DNA of 42,990 nt from Alphaproteobacteria bacterium (GTDB lineage: Bacteria > Pseudomonadota > Alphaproteobacteria > Bin95): positions 1 through 42,990 of the forward strand of contig JAPOJR010000008.1 of NCBI GenBank assembly GCA_029978325.1. The letters run 5' to 3'. The notes beneath the pieces are model-generated. The model searched no databases. It was given only the letters and a program-made list of their open reading frames with translations, and was not told the origin of the DNA. Below, piece by piece: positions 16,516 through 25,483 of this stretch (the first letter of the stretch is position 1; each line of letters begins with the position of its first letter). Made by a program: the position numbers and the translations under genes.

Positions 16516-17606
16516 GCCGCCTTCGCGTGGTCAGGGAACAGGCCGGCCAGACCCTCGGTCGAGGCCGCGCAGACGCCGCGCTCGGTGATGAGGGCCGTCA
16601 CCAGAGCCGCCGGTGTCACGTCGAAGGCGGGATTGGCGCCGGGTGTCGTCTCCGGCGTGATGCGCACGCGGGTGAGCGCGCCTTCCGGTGTCTTGCCCCA
16701 CATCTCCGTCACTTCCGATTCGGCACGCTCCTCGATAGGAATGGCGAAGCCGTCGGTCAGCCTCCAGTCGATGGTCGGGCTTGGCAGGGCAACATAGAAG
16801 GGCACGTTGTGGGCGGCGGCGGCCAGCGCCTTCAGATAGGTGCCGATCTTGTTGCAGACATCGCCGTTCGCCACCGTCCGGTCGGTGCCGACAATGCAGA
16901 GATCGACCTGGCCGCGCTGCATCAGGTGACCGCCGGCATTGTCCACCACCAGCGTATGCGGCACGCCATGCCGTCCCAACTCCCAACAGGTGAGGGAGGC
17001 GCCCTGGTTGCGCGGGCGGGTCTCGTCCACCCAGACATGCACCGGAATGCCGGCGTCGTGTGCCTTATAGATGGGGGCGGTCGCCGTGCCCCAATCCACC
17101 GTCGCCAGCCAGCCGGCGTTGCAATGGGTCAGAATCTGCACGGTCTCGCCGGGCTTCCGTGCGGCGGCCTCCTCGATCAGTTTCAGGCCGTGGTCGCCGA
17201 TGGCCTCGCAGATGGCGACATCCTCGTCGGCTATCTCTGCCGCACGCTTCCAGGCCGCCGCGGCGCGCTCGGCAGGCGGCAGGGCGGAGAGGCGCGCGCG
17301 CAGGTCGTCCAGGGCCCAGCGCAGGTTCACGGCGGTCGGGCGCGTGGCGTAGAGCGAGTCATAGGCGGCTGCGAGCCCGGCGTCGCTGGGGTCCTCCGCC
17401 ATCGCCAGCGCCATGCCATAGGCGGCGGTGGCGCCGATCAGGGGGGCGCCGCGGACGATCATGGTCTTGATGGCCTTGGCCGCCGCCGGCATGTCGCGCA
17501 GGGTGAGTGTCTCGAACTCATGCGGCAGGCGGGTTTGGTCGATTATGCCGACCGATCCATCCGTGTTCGGCCAGATGGTGCGGAAGGGTTTGCCATCTAC
17601 CAGCAT
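16512..17606 (-). CDS. mtnA: S-methyl-5-thioribose-1-phosphate isomerase
   Basis: A 364-residue cytosolic aldose-ketose isomerase related to eIF2B subunits. It shows IDQTRLPHE, the substrate loop RGAP (residues 52-55), the catalytic cysteine C162 in [10 protein letters not shown] and the catalytic aspartate D242 in VGTDRT, then [11 protein letters not shown]. It converts methylthioribose-1-phosphate to methylthioribulose-1-phosphate in methylthioadenosine salvage. The start lies five bases after the mtnP stop, and its own stop overlaps the aldolase start by four bases. Full length for the family. Confidence 0.95.
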   Translation of the reverse strand: MLVDGKPFRTIWPNTDGSVGIIDQTRLPHEFETLTLRDMPAAAKAIKTMIVRGAPLIGATAAYGMALAMAEDPSDAGLAAAYDSLYATRPTAVNLRWALDDLRARLSALPPAERAAAAWKRAAEIADEDVAICEAIGDHGLKLIEEAAARKPGETVQILTHCNAGWLATVDWGTATAPIYKAHDAGIPVHVWVDETRPRNQGASLTCWELGRHGVPHTLVVDNAGGHLMQRGQVDLCIVGTDRTVANGDVCNKIGTYLKALAAAAHNVPFYVALPSPTIDWRLTDGFAIPIEERAESEVTEMWGKTPEGALTRVRITPETTPGANPAFDVTPAALVTALITERGVCAASTEGLAGLFPDHAKAA

Positions 17607-17611
17607 CGCCG

Positions 17612-18502
17612 TCAGCCTCCCAGCACGCGGCCGGCGACCGCATCGAGGCTGGCAACCATCTGCGAGTCGCGAGCGTGCGGCGGCGTGATGATGGCGACGT
17701 CCAGCGCGGTGTGACAGCCGGCATGGCAGGCCTCTTGGCGCCCGGCGAGGCGGGGAATGACCTTTTGCACCAGCGTCTTGGCGCGCTCCGCATTCTCGCC
17801 CAGCACCTTGATCACCTGTTCGACCGTCACGTCGTCATGGCCATCGTGCCAGCAGTCATAGTCGGTCACCATCGCGACGGTCGCATAGCACATCTCCGCC
17901 TCGCGGGCGAGCTTGGCCTCCGGCATGTTGGTCATGCCAATGACGGAACAGCCCCAGGAGCGATAGAGCTCCGATTCGGCGCGGGTGGAGAATTGCGGGC
18001 CTTCCATGGTCAGGTAGGTGCCGCCACGCACCGCCTCGATGCCGGCGTCGCCCGCCGCCCCCTCCAGCGCATCCATCAGGCGGGAGCAGGTCGGGTCGGC
18101 CATGGAAACGTGGGCGACGCAGCCGGTTCCGAAAAAGCTCTTCACCCGGGCAAAGGTGCGGTCGATGAACTGGTCGACCAGCACGAACGTGCCTGGCGGC
18201 AGCTCCTCCTTCAGCGAGCCGACGGCAGACAGAGAGATGATCTCGGTCACGCCGCAGCGTTTGAGGACGTCGATATTGGCGCGGAAGTTCAACTCCGACG
18301 GCGGTATGCGGTGGCCGCGGCCATGGCGGGGCAGGAACACCAGCTTCTGGCCGTTCAACTCGCCATGCATGACCGCATCGGAGGCGACGCCGAACGGCGA
18401 GTGAACGCGCTGCCAGCGAACATTCTCCAGGCCGTCAATTTCGTAGATGCCGCTGCCGCCGATAACACCGATGACGGGTGGGGTGCCGGGAGGATGGATC
18501 AT
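17612..18502 (-). CDS. mtnP: S-methyl-5'-thioadenosine phosphorylase
   Basis: A 296-residue purine nucleoside phosphorylase-fold enzyme. Signatures are GVIGGSGIY at the N-terminus, the phosphate-binding RHGRGH, the substrate segment [15 protein letters not shown], and [17 protein letters not shown] with TDYDCWH. It splits methylthioadenosine, and probably 5'-deoxyadenosine, with phosphate into adenine and the sugar-1-phosphate. AGAAGGA lies nine bases before the ATG. It is the first gene of the mtnP-mtnA-aldolase operon, separated from the upstream cytochrome c1 gene by a strong hairpin. Confidence 0.95.
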   Translation of the reverse strand: MIHPPGTPPVIGVIGGSGIYEIDGLENVRWQRVHSPFGVASDAVMHGELNGQKLVFLPRHGRGHRIPPSELNFRANIDVLKRCGVTEIISLSAVGSLKEELPPGTFVLVDQFIDRTFARVKSFFGTGCVAHVSMADPTCSRLMDALEGAAGDAGIEAVRGGTYLTMEGPQFSTRAESELYRSWGCSVIGMTNMPEAKLAREAEMCYATVAMVTDYDCWHDGHDDVTVEQVIKVLGENAERAKTLVQKVIPRLAGRQEACHAGCHTALDVAIITPPHARDSQMVASLDAVAGRVLGG

Positions 18503-18543
18503 GGCTCCGGGTCCTTCTCTGGAAATCGCTGCTCAACATGCAA

Positions 18544-18569
18544 AAGGGCTGCTTGTAACAGCAGCCCTT
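18544..18569 (-). terminator. Intrinsic terminator of the bc1 operon
   Basis: A perfect 10-base-pair stem, AAGGGCTGCT (18544-18553) and AGCAGCCCTT (18560-18569), encloses a six-base loop. Read on the minus strand it lies 31 bases after the cytochrome c1 stop and ends in a run of four T residues. It separates the bc1 operon from mtnP, whose start follows 41 bases later. Confidence 0.7.
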
Positions 18570-18600
18570 CGCAAGATTTACGCGCTTGAGACGCAACAGG

Positions 18601-19368
18601 CTAGTGCAGGTCCGCCCACACCTTCTTTTTGACGAAGTACAGCAGGATGGTCAGCACAAACAGGAACAGCACGACCTTCAGGCCAGTACGCTTGCGCTCA
18701 TCCATGTGCGGTTCGGCGGCGTACATCAGGAAGGTGGTGATGTCGTGCGCCATCTGCTCCACGGTTGCCTTGGTGCCATCGGAGAACTCAACAGCACCTT
18801 CCGACAGGGGTGGGGCCATGGCGATCTGATGGCCTTCGAAGGCGGCATTGTAATACATGCCTTCGCTGACCGTCATACCTGCCGGCGGTTCGTGATAGCC
18901 GGTCAGCAGCGCATAGAGGTAGTTCGGACCGTTCGCACGGGCCTTGGCGATCAAGGACAGGTCCGGCGGTAGGGCGCCATTGTTGGATGCACGGGCTGCC
19001 TGGGGATTGGCGAACGGTGCAGGGAAACGATCGGACGGCAGGCGGGGCCGCATTACGGTTTCACCGTCGCCATTGATCGTCGCGATCTCTGCCTCGCTGG
19101 CCAACACCTTGATGGTGTGTTCCGGGATGCCGATGCCTTCCAGGTTGCGGAAGGACACCAGGTTCATGGAGTGGCAACCGGCGCAAACACTGCGGTACAC
19201 CTGATATCCACGCTGCGCAGCCGCATGGTCGATGGTGCCGAAGATCCCGCTGAACGACCAATCCTGGCTCTCGTAATGGATGCCGCTGCCGGCCGCGTGA
19301 GCGGACGATGCAGAGACGGCGATGGTGGCGGCGGCGACCGCCGCTTTTGCAAGACGAAGGATACGCAT
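18601..19368 (-). CDS. petC: Cytochrome c1 of the ubiquinol-cytochrome c reductase
   Basis: A 255-residue haem protein. A signal peptide ending SSAHA at about residue 25 is followed by mature GSGIHYESQDWSF, the haem-binding motif C62-A-G-C65-H66, and the axial methionine region (HQIAMAPPL) of c1. The C-terminal transmembrane anchor is VVLFLFVLTILLYFVKKKVW. It passes electrons from the Rieske protein to a soluble or membrane cytochrome c. Its ATG shares one base with the cytochrome b stop (TGATG), and the bc1 terminator follows. Confidence 0.95.
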   Translation of the reverse strand: MRILRLAKAAVAAATIAVSASSAHAAGSGIHYESQDWSFSGIFGTIDHAAAQRGYQVYRSVCAGCHSMNLVSFRNLEGIGIPEHTIKVLASEAEIATINGDGETVMRPRLPSDRFPAPFANPQAARASNNGALPPDLSLIAKARANGPNYLYALLTGYHEPPAGMTVSEGMYYNAAFEGHQIAMAPPLSEGAVEFSDGTKATVEQMAHDITTFLMYAAEPHMDERKRTGLKVVLFLFVLTILLYFVKKKVWADLH

Positions 19369-20657
19369 CAGGCCTTCTCCATCGGCTTGGCAGCGGCAGC
19401 CGCAGCGGCACCTGTACCGCCGCCCAGGACGGCTTCAGCGATACTGGCAGGCGGTTGTTTTGGTCGTTCGAACAGCCCCAGATAGGGGATGATCACCAGG
19501 AAGTGCAGGAAGTAGTAGATGGTCGCCAGGCGGCTCCACACCACAAACTGCAGACCCATCCAGACGTCGTCCGGTGCATTCGCACCGCACCAGCCGAGCA
19601 GGACGGCATCGACCGCCAACACCCAGAAGAACCACTTGCTGATCGGACGGAAGCGCATGGAACGCACCGGCGAGCGGTCGAGCCAGGGCAGGATGAACAG
19701 CACGGCGATGGCGGCGAACATCGCCAACACGCCGAACAGCTTGTCCGGCACGGCGCGCAGGATCGCGTAGAACGGCAGGAAGTACCATTCCGGCACGATG
19801 TGCGGCGGCGTCTGCAGCGGGTTCGCCTCGATATAGTTATCGGGGTGGCCCATGTAATCCGGTGCGAAGAACACGACCGCAGCGAAAATCGTCATGAACG
19901 CGCCCAGGCCCAGATAATCCTTCACCGTGTAGTACGGATGGAAGGGGATCGAGTCCTGCGGGCCCTTTGTGTCGATGCCCAGCGGGTTGTTCGAGCCATT
20001 CTTGTGCAGCGCCACGATGTGCAGGAACACAACGCCGAAAATCACGAACGGCAGCAGGAAGTGCAGGGCGAAGAAGCGGTTCAGCGTCGGGTTATCGACG
20101 GAGAAGCCACCCCAGAGCCAGACCACCACGCTCTCACCCACCAGCGGAATGGCGGAGAACAGGTTGGTGATAACCTTGGCGCCCCAGAAGCTCATCTGGC
20201 CCCAAGGCAGCACATAGCCCATGAACGCAGTCGCCATCATCAACAGCAGGATGACAACGCCCAGGATCCACAGTATCTCGCGCGGTGACTTGTAGGAGCC
20301 GTAATAGAGCCCGCGGAAGATGTGGATATAGACGACGATGAAGAAGAAGCTGGCGCCGTTCATATGCACGAACCGGATGGCCCAGCCGAAATTCACGTCG
20401 CGCATAATGCGCTAAACGCTGGCAAAAGCCATGTCGACGTGCGGCGTGTAGTGCATTGCCAGCACAAGGCCGGTCGCAATCATCAACACCAGACAGAAAC
20501 CGGCAAGCGAGCCGAAGTTCCACCAGTAGTTCAGGTTGCGTGGGCAGGGGTAATCGACCGTCGCATGATTCATCATCGATACGAGCGGCAGACGATCATC
20601 GACCCACTTCAACAGTGGGTTGGTGATCGGCGTATGCGGAGTGTTTTGATCAGCCAT
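19368..20657 (-). pseudogene. petB: Cytochrome b of the bc1 complex, interrupted by an in-frame TAG
   Basis: Read through, this is a 429-codon cytochrome b, normal for the family. Codons 1-81 (20657-20415) encode the N-terminus and transmembrane helix A, ending [13 protein letters not shown]. Codon 82 is TAG (20412-20414), where homologues have glutamate in SVEHIMRDV. The frame then continues [19 protein letters not shown] with no shift. All four haem-ligand histidines (RFVHMNG...YIHIFRG and ALHFLL...FLHIVALH), the helix [13 protein letters not shown] segment and a [16 protein letters not shown] motif lie after the stop. An internal ATG at 20405 could start a 345-residue fragment, but it would lack helix A. 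One G-to-T change from GAG explains it. It may be a true lesion or a sequence error, since the rest of the reading frame is intact and well conserved. Nearby genes use TAG as a normal stop, arguing against recoding. Confidence 0.9.
20412..20414 (-). other. In-frame amber codon in cytochrome b
   Basis: The plus strand reads CTA here, giving TAG on the coding strand, directly after the GTT codon of ...AFASV. The codons on both sides match cytochrome b in the same frame, so a single base substitution rather than an indel is responsible. Confidence 0.95.
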
Positions 20658-20662
20658 GGCGC

Positions 20663-21214
20663 TTATCCGATCTTGATCAGCGTATCGGCGACGAAATCAT
20701 AGGGCGGCACAGGCAGGTTGTTCGGCGCCGGGCCTTTGCGGATACGACCGGAGGAGTCGTAGTGCGAGCCGTGGCAGGGGCAGAACCAACCGTCATAGTC
20801 ACCTTTCTTGTCGGTGACTTTCTGGCCCAGTGGGATACAGCCCAGGTGGGTGCAAACACCGACCAGCACCAGCCATTCGGCCTTCTTTACGCGATCGCTA
20901 TCGGCCTGCGGGTCCGGCAGATCGCCGAGCGCAACGCTGGTTGCCTCCTCGATCTCCTTCGCAGTCCGATGCCGGATAAACACCGGCGTGCCGCGCCACA
21001 TGATCGTGATCGCCTGACCCTCTGCAATAGGGTCCAGGTCAACCTCAACCGAAGACACCGCCAGCGCGTCGGCTGCCGGGTTCAGCGAGTCGATCAGCGG
21101 CCATACCGCAGCACCTACGGCCACCGCGCCCATAGCGGCAGTGGTCATCATCAAAAAATCGCGTCGGGTCTCACCATCACCATGATGGTCCGCTCCGTGC
21201 ATGGCGTCCGCCAT
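20663..21214 (-). CDS. petA: Ubiquinol-cytochrome c reductase Rieske iron-sulfur protein
   Basis: A 183-residue Rieske protein. The twin-arginine export signal [13 protein letters not shown] and a membrane anchor ([15 protein letters not shown]) lead into the soluble domain with cluster-binding C-T-H-L-G-C and C-P-C-H-G-S-H boxes. It accepts electrons from ubiquinol and passes them to cytochrome c1. The ATG at 21214 is preferred because AAGGAG ends five bases before it; a GTG at 21220 would overlap that site. It is the first gene of the operon, and cytochrome b follows after five bases. Confidence 0.95.
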   Translation of the reverse strand: MADAMHGADHHGDGETRRDFLMMTTAAMGAVAVGAAVWPLIDSLNPAADALAVSSVEVDLDPIAEGQAITIMWRGTPVFIRHRTAKEIEEATSVALGDLPDPQADSDRVKKAEWLVLVGVCTHLGCIPLGQKVTDKKGDYDGWFCPCHGSHYDSSGRIRKGPAPNNLPVPPYDFVADTLIKIG

Positions 21215-21242
21215 CCTCACTCCTTCCCCAGTTCAACAAGGG

Positions 21243-21288
21243 CCCTATAGGGATAAAACCGTCTAGCCGACTTCTGGCCGTCACTCAA
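21243..21288 (-). promoter_or_regulatory. Candidate bc1 operon promoter with a 10-base palindrome
   Basis: On the minus strand TTGAGT (21288-21283) and TAGACG (21265-21260) are separated by 17 bases, a weak sigma-70-like pair about 45-70 bases before petA. A perfect palindrome CCCTATAGGG lies at 21243-21252, between this and the Shine-Dalgarno sequence, at about the expected transcript start. It could be a regulator site or chance. Confidence 0.3.
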
Positions 21289-21359
21289 ATCAGCGCCCGG
21301 TCGCAAGCGTCAATCCGCCACACAGTATTGCAATCTTTGCCGTGCTCCGAACCACAGTC

Positions 21360-22040
21360 ATGAAAGACCACGGATTTTTTCTCAACGGTGCATCTGTCAT
21401 AGCCGATCCGTCGGGTGTTCTATGGTGGCCGGGCCATCGCACGCTGATTGTGGCAGACCTGCACCTTGAAAAGGCGTCTGCCTATGCAGCGGGTGGGATC
21501 CTTTTGCCGCCGTACGATAGTCTGGCGACGGTGGAACGTCTGGCGGATGTTATACGACGACTGCGACCATCGCACGTTCTGGCGTTGGGCGATAGCTTTC
21601 ATGACGCGGAAGCGGCCGATCGGCTTGATCCGAGTGTCGCACGTGCGTTGCGGGCGCAAGTCTCGGCGCTGGACCGCTGGACATGGATCGCCGGCAATCA
21701 TGATCCGGTCCCGCCGGAAGGGTTCGGCGGATCGGTTGCCAGTGAGGTGGAGATCGGGCCGTTGCGTTTCCGGCACGAGCCGATCGTTTCGGCAACGGGC
21801 GAGGTTGCTGGGCATCTGCATCCGAAGATCCGAATTTCCACACGGGCCCGGCGGATTGGCGCACGGTGTTTCATTACCGACGGCCAGCGCATCGTGCTGC
21901 CGGCCTTTGGCGCGCTGACTGGAGGGCTGGATATCGGCGATACCGCATTTCGGCGGTTGTTTCCCGGGGCGGCCGTCGCATTGGCGCTGGGGCCCGAGCG
22001 GGTGCACGCTATCCGGGTCGGCAACGGGCGTCCGGGTTGA
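21360..22040 (+). CDS. pdeM: Ligase-associated DNA damage response endonuclease PdeM
   Basis: A 226-residue calcineurin-like metallophosphoesterase. It has the metal-binding motifs DLHLEK, LGDSFHD, GNHDP and GHLHPK in order, with the WWPGHRTLIVADLHLEKAS opening typical of PdeM. PdeM proteins occur in bacterial DNA-damage response clusters with a DNA ligase, an exonuclease and the Lhr-like helicase. None of those partners is next to it here, so it is a solitary copy. The ATG at 21360 is taken as start; a GTG at 21342 is possible. It is divergent from the bc1 operon. Confidence 0.88.
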   Translation: MKDHGFFLNGASVIADPSGVLWWPGHRTLIVADLHLEKASAYAAGGILLPPYDSLATVERLADVIRRLRPSHVLALGDSFHDAEAADRLDPSVARALRAQVSALDRWTWIAGNHDPVPPEGFGGSVASEVEIGPLRFRHEPIVSATGEVAGHLHPKIRISTRARRIGARCFITDGQRIVLPAFGALTGGLDIGDTAFRRLFPGAAVALALGPERVHAIRVGNGRPG

Positions 22041-22138
22041 AAGACCTGACCGCCCATCAGTCGCCCCAGAAGCATAGCCGCCGCTGTCGCAAGTCGATAC
22101 AATGCCATGACTAACGGGCAATTGCGGGAGACTAGGCG

Positions 22139-23530
22139 ATGTCACTTTTGCAAGGATTACTGAAACTGATCTGTGGCGACGCGCAGGCGTCTTCTGTCGG
22201 TTCGCCGCCGCCACCGCCCAAAACAGCGCCGCCGCCAGCGCAGACGCCAATCCTGGACCAGATCAAGGGCATTGCGGCGGCAGGTGGTGACCCGCGCGCT
22301 ATTGTCGGCAAGCAGATGCTGTTCGTGCGCAGCCAGATTCGCGACAACCCGGCGGCGTTTTTCGCCGAATTACGCGATCACAGTCCGATCCTCAATATCG
22401 GCCCGTTCTGGCTGGTGTCTCGGTTCCGCGATGTCGAGGAGATTCTGCACCGGGAGACTGTATTCGGCGTGCCCTATCTGCCGAATATGACCGGGGTCAT
22501 CGGGCCTTTCATCCTTAGCCAGGATATCACGCCGCAATACGACCACGATATTTCGGCGATGCGTCTTGCCATCCGCCGGGATGACCTGCCGCGCATCCAG
22601 CAAATCGTATCCAGCCATGCCAACCGAATCGTGGCGCAGCTTGCGGCCACGGGCGAGCCGTTCGATATCGTCCAGAACCTCACCCGTGTCGTGCCCTTGC
22701 GTGTCGCCTCCGAATATTTCGGTTTCGAGGCACCGGACGCCGACATGATGCGCTGGGCCAGGGCTGGCTTTGAAGAATTCTTCGTCAATCTGGACAAAGT
22801 TCAGGGCGTGCGCGACGCCGCCGTGACGGCAGGGGCGGAGATGCATGCCAGCCTGACCGCACAAATGGCGGCCCGGCGCGCAGCGGGAGACCAGCGCGAC
22901 GACGTGTTTGGCCGGCTCTTGGCGCAACAATGCGCCGGCGACAAGCTGGGCTTCGACGACGAAGGCGTCATGCGCACGCTGATGGGGTGTCTCATCGGCA
23001 TGGACGAGACCACGAACCAGGCCTGCAACTATGCCTTGCTTGGCATGTTCCACCGTCCCGAATTGCTGGCGGCGGCGCAGGCTGCGGCCAAGGCCAGCGA
23101 TGATGCGGCCTTGGCTGCCATCGTGTTCGAAACTTTGCGCTTCCGGCCGATCAATCCGCTGGTCATTCGCCAGGTCAAGCAGGATTACCGGCTGGGCGCG
23201 GGCGAGCCGCATGCGACGGTGATCCCGAAAGGCGGGATCGTCTTTAATCTGACCGCCTCCGCTATGCTGGACGAACGGGTGGTGGAGAAGCCGACTGAGT
23301 TCAATCCGCGCCGGCCTGCCAGCCATTACCTGCACTTCGGCACTGGCCACCACACCTGTTTCGGCGCCTATATCAGCCAGATCCAAATCCCGCAGATTCT
23401 GAAACCCTTGCTGGCGCGCGATGGCCTGCGCATCGCGGCGCCACCGGAATTCGCCGGCGAAATTAAAGCATTTCCGGAAAAGGTGGTGGTCGCCGTGGCC
23501 CCGGAAGCCAAGATCGACCCGCCACCTTAA
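22139..23530 (+). CDS. Cytochrome P450
   Basis: A 463-residue soluble bacterial P450. The K-helix ExxR is E331-T-L-R334, the PERF-like segment is FNPRRPASHY, and the haem loop FGTGHHTCFG carries the thiolate C407. The I-helix reads GCLIGMDETTNQ, so the usual acidic/threonine oxygen-activation pair is D-E-T-T. The N-terminal 40 residues are proline-rich (SPPPPPKTAPPPA) and atypical. GGGAG lies upstream of the ATG. No ferredoxin or reductase gene is adjacent. It faces the di-heme cytochrome gene convergently with a 12-base gap. The substrate is unknown; this type often hydroxylates lipids or terpenoids. Confidence 0.92.
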   Translation: MSLLQGLLKLICGDAQASSVGSPPPPPKTAPPPAQTPILDQIKGIAAAGGDPRAIVGKQMLFVRSQIRDNPAAFFAELRDHSPILNIGPFWLVSRFRDVEEILHRETVFGVPYLPNMTGVIGPFILSQDITPQYDHDISAMRLAIRRDDLPRIQQIVSSHANRIVAQLAATGEPFDIVQNLTRVVPLRVASEYFGFEAPDADMMRWARAGFEEFFVNLDKVQGVRDAAVTAGAEMHASLTAQMAARRAAGDQRDDVFGRLLAQQCAGDKLGFDDEGVMRTLMGCLIGMDETTNQACNYALLGMFHRPELLAAAQAAAKASDDAALAAIVFETLRFRPINPLVIRQVKQDYRLGAGEPHATVIPKGGIVFNLTASAMLDERVVEKPTEFNPRRPASHYLHFGTGHHTCFGAYISQIQIPQILKPLLARDGLRIAAPPEFAGEIKAFPEKVVVAVAPEAKIDPPP

Positions 23531-23542
23531 GGCGGGCGCTGG

Positions 23543-25351
23543 TTAAAGCGTCTTCAGATATTCGAGCAACGCCGCCTTTTGATCGTCCGGCAAATCGGTT
23601 CCGAACAGGTGCCCGCCATTGCCGTTGCCGGTCTTGGTCGTATCGACGGTATACTTGACCTTGTCCGCGGGCAGATCGGTGACGAAGCCGACTTTGGCGG
23701 GGTCATAGTCGCGGTGGCCCAGCGGAAAGGTCTTGGGGCGCTCCGCCGGCGGCTTCAGCAGATCGGCCAGGGTTGGCACCGAACCGTTGTGCAGGTAGGG
23801 GGCGGCGGCCCAGACGCCATGCAGCGGGCGGGCGGCATAGGGCTTGCCGTCGGCCAACACGGTGTCGCGCCAATAGATCTTGCCGCGCCGCGCCGTATCT
23901 TCGAACTGCAACACCTCTTCCGGCGTGACCTTGTCGGCGGCGTAGGCCTTGGCCTTGACCGCGTTGACGGCGGTGGCCACCACTTCGGCGAAGGCATAGC
24001 CCTCGAACGGTTTGCCGGCCTCCACTCCCTTACAGTTTTGCAGGATGGTGGCTTCTTCGGCGGAATAGGCGCGCTTTTTCACCGGCAGGTCCGCGGGATT
24101 TGGCACAGGACAGGCAACGGTCAGCGCCGCGCCGGGGTCGGTGCCCACCTGCTCCAGGCTAAAGGAGCGCAGGTTCAGCAGGCCGTTGGCCTCATAATCC
24201 TGCGGGCCGTAATGGTGACAGCCCGCACAATTGGCCGCGAATACGGCCTCGCCGACCAGAACCAACTTCTCATCGACCGGGCCGAACAACCTGGCCGGCC
24301 AGATCGGCGGCGAGATATAGTAGGATAGCTGCTCCAGCTTGTGCATGTTGCGCGCCGGAATCGAACTGGTGAAGCGCGCGTCGCCGAATTCCTTCGCCAG
24401 CTTCACCGTCGCGCCGGCGCCCATGGTTTCGGTGAAGTTGCGCTCCATCACGGAATTGGTGTTCAGGGTCCATTCGACCCAGCGGTAGTTGCTGAAGCTC
24501 CAGACCGGCGGGAATTTCGAGGGCGCGTTCAGTTCGACCCGATTATCCTCGCTCAACTGCGCCAGGATGAAGTTGCGGGTGCCGTTGAAGGCGTCCAGCC
24601 GGCCGAAGCCCGATGTGCATTGCGCGTTCGGTCCCTGGCATTCCGGCTTGGCGTTGCGGATTTCGACCGCCTTCTGAATGACCTTGGCGAGGCTGAGGCG
24701 TGCCTTGATCGCGTCCCAATGCGTGACCAGGCCGACCGCCTGACCCAACAGGATCGCCGGTCGTATGATGGGAGCGAATAGGCCGTATTCGCCATAGGCT
24801 TGGGCAAACAGGCGCTCGGCGAATTGACGCCGCATCTCGCTATCGGTTTCCAGCGCCTTGGCGGCGCCGACCATATCGGCGTAAAAGGCCTGCATGTCGA
24901 ACATGTTCGGCGCGCCATCCACACGGACGCCCTTGCCTTTGTAGCGGAATTCGCCGGTGTGGCAGGCAGCGCAGGTGATGCCGACCAGTTCCAGCCCAGC
25001 GGTGAAATCGGTCTTGGCAACGGTCAGCCCGACGGCAAGGCCATCGGTGCGGTCCGGGTCTGGCATCAGGCCGAACCGTTCCAGGTCCTGCATAAAGGGC
25101 TTGCCGGTCTTGGGATCGGTCAGCGCACGCAGGAAGCGGATCGGGAAAATCTCGGAACCCTGGCTGGTGTGGTAGAACTCGGCCTTGCGGACGCTATCAA
25201 GACCGTTGGAATAGGCGAGGTCCAGGACCTTGGTATCCGCTTGATCGTAGACGACCGCCGCATCCTCGCCCGGCCAGAAATACAGGGCGGCGCCAATGTA
25301 GAGAACGACCAAGAGCGCGAACAGCTTCAGCGCTAAACGTACCAATCCCAT
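23543..25351 (-). CDS. RoxA-like di-heme c-type cytochrome
   Basis: A 602-residue exported protein anchored by an N-terminal transmembrane helix (LALKLFALLVVLYIGAALYF). Two haem c sites are present, C127-A-A-C130-H131 and C375-A-G-C378-H379. Spacing, length and the second-half pattern (RRGKIYWRD...LHGVWAAAPYLHNGSVPTLADLL) match the RoxA-like/di-haem peroxidase superfamily, which includes rubber oxygenase RoxA and MauG/CcpA-like peroxidases. A CQGPNAQC pair may form a disulfide. A periplasmic oxygenase or peroxidase is likely; the substrate is not predictable. The convergent P450 and the neighbouring catabolic genes suggest oxidation of a hydrophobic compound. Confidence 0.82.
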   Translation of the reverse strand: MGLVRLALKLFALLVVLYIGAALYFWPGEDAAVVYDQADTKVLDLAYSNGLDSVRKAEFYHTSQGSEIFPIRFLRALTDPKTGKPFMQDLERFGLMPDPDRTDGLAVGLTVAKTDFTAGLELVGITCAACHTGEFRYKGKGVRVDGAPNMFDMQAFYADMVGAAKALETDSEMRRQFAERLFAQAYGEYGLFAPIIRPAILLGQAVGLVTHWDAIKARLSLAKVIQKAVEIRNAKPECQGPNAQCTSGFGRLDAFNGTRNFILAQLSEDNRVELNAPSKFPPVWSFSNYRWVEWTLNTNSVMERNFTETMGAGATVKLAKEFGDARFTSSIPARNMHKLEQLSYYISPPIWPARLFGPVDEKLVLVGEAVFAANCAGCHHYGPQDYEANGLLNLRSFSLEQVGTDPGAALTVACPVPNPADLPVKKRAYSAEEATILQNCKGVEAGKPFEGYAFAEVVATAVNAVKAKAYAADKVTPEEVLQFEDTARRGKIYWRDTVLADGKPYAARPLHGVWAAAPYLHNGSVPTLADLLKPPAERPKTFPLGHRDYDPAKVGFVTDLPADKVKYTVDTTKTGNGNGGHLFGTDLPDDQKAALLEYLKTL

Positions 25352-25438
25352 GCCAGTATCCTCCGCGAAGGTCCATCCCCATCAAGCTTTGACGCGGGTA
25401 TGGTACGCGGAATTCTCCGACTGCTCTAGGTGTTGTTT

Positions 25439-25473
25439 GCCCCCCGGCACCTACACAGCGATGCGCGGGGGGC
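25439..25473 (-). terminator. GC-rich hairpin after the CoA-transferase gene
   Basis: A perfect 8-base inverted repeat, GCCCCCCG (25439-25446) and CGGGGGGC (25466-25473), with a 19-base loop lies 10 bases downstream of the CoA-transferase stop on the minus strand. No T-run follows, so termination would be factor-assisted, or the hairpin may stabilise the mRNA end. Confidence 0.4.
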
Positions 25474-25483
25474 TGCTTTCGGC

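Noticed and set aside
19308..20288. 326-codon frame opposite cytochrome b
   Set aside because: Glutamine/histidine/arginine-rich antisense frame of a conserved membrane protein gene.
20403..20657. Genetic-code change (TAG read as an amino acid) to explain the cytochrome b interruption
   Set aside because: Several genes in the window end at TAG in the correct place (fhs, 421-2154, 5543-6385, prfB), so TAG is a normal stop.
23543..25351. MauG or cytochrome c peroxidase as a firm name for the di-heme protein
   Set aside because: At 602 residues it is longer than CcpA/MauG and fits RoxA-like proteins better; only the superfamily is safe.
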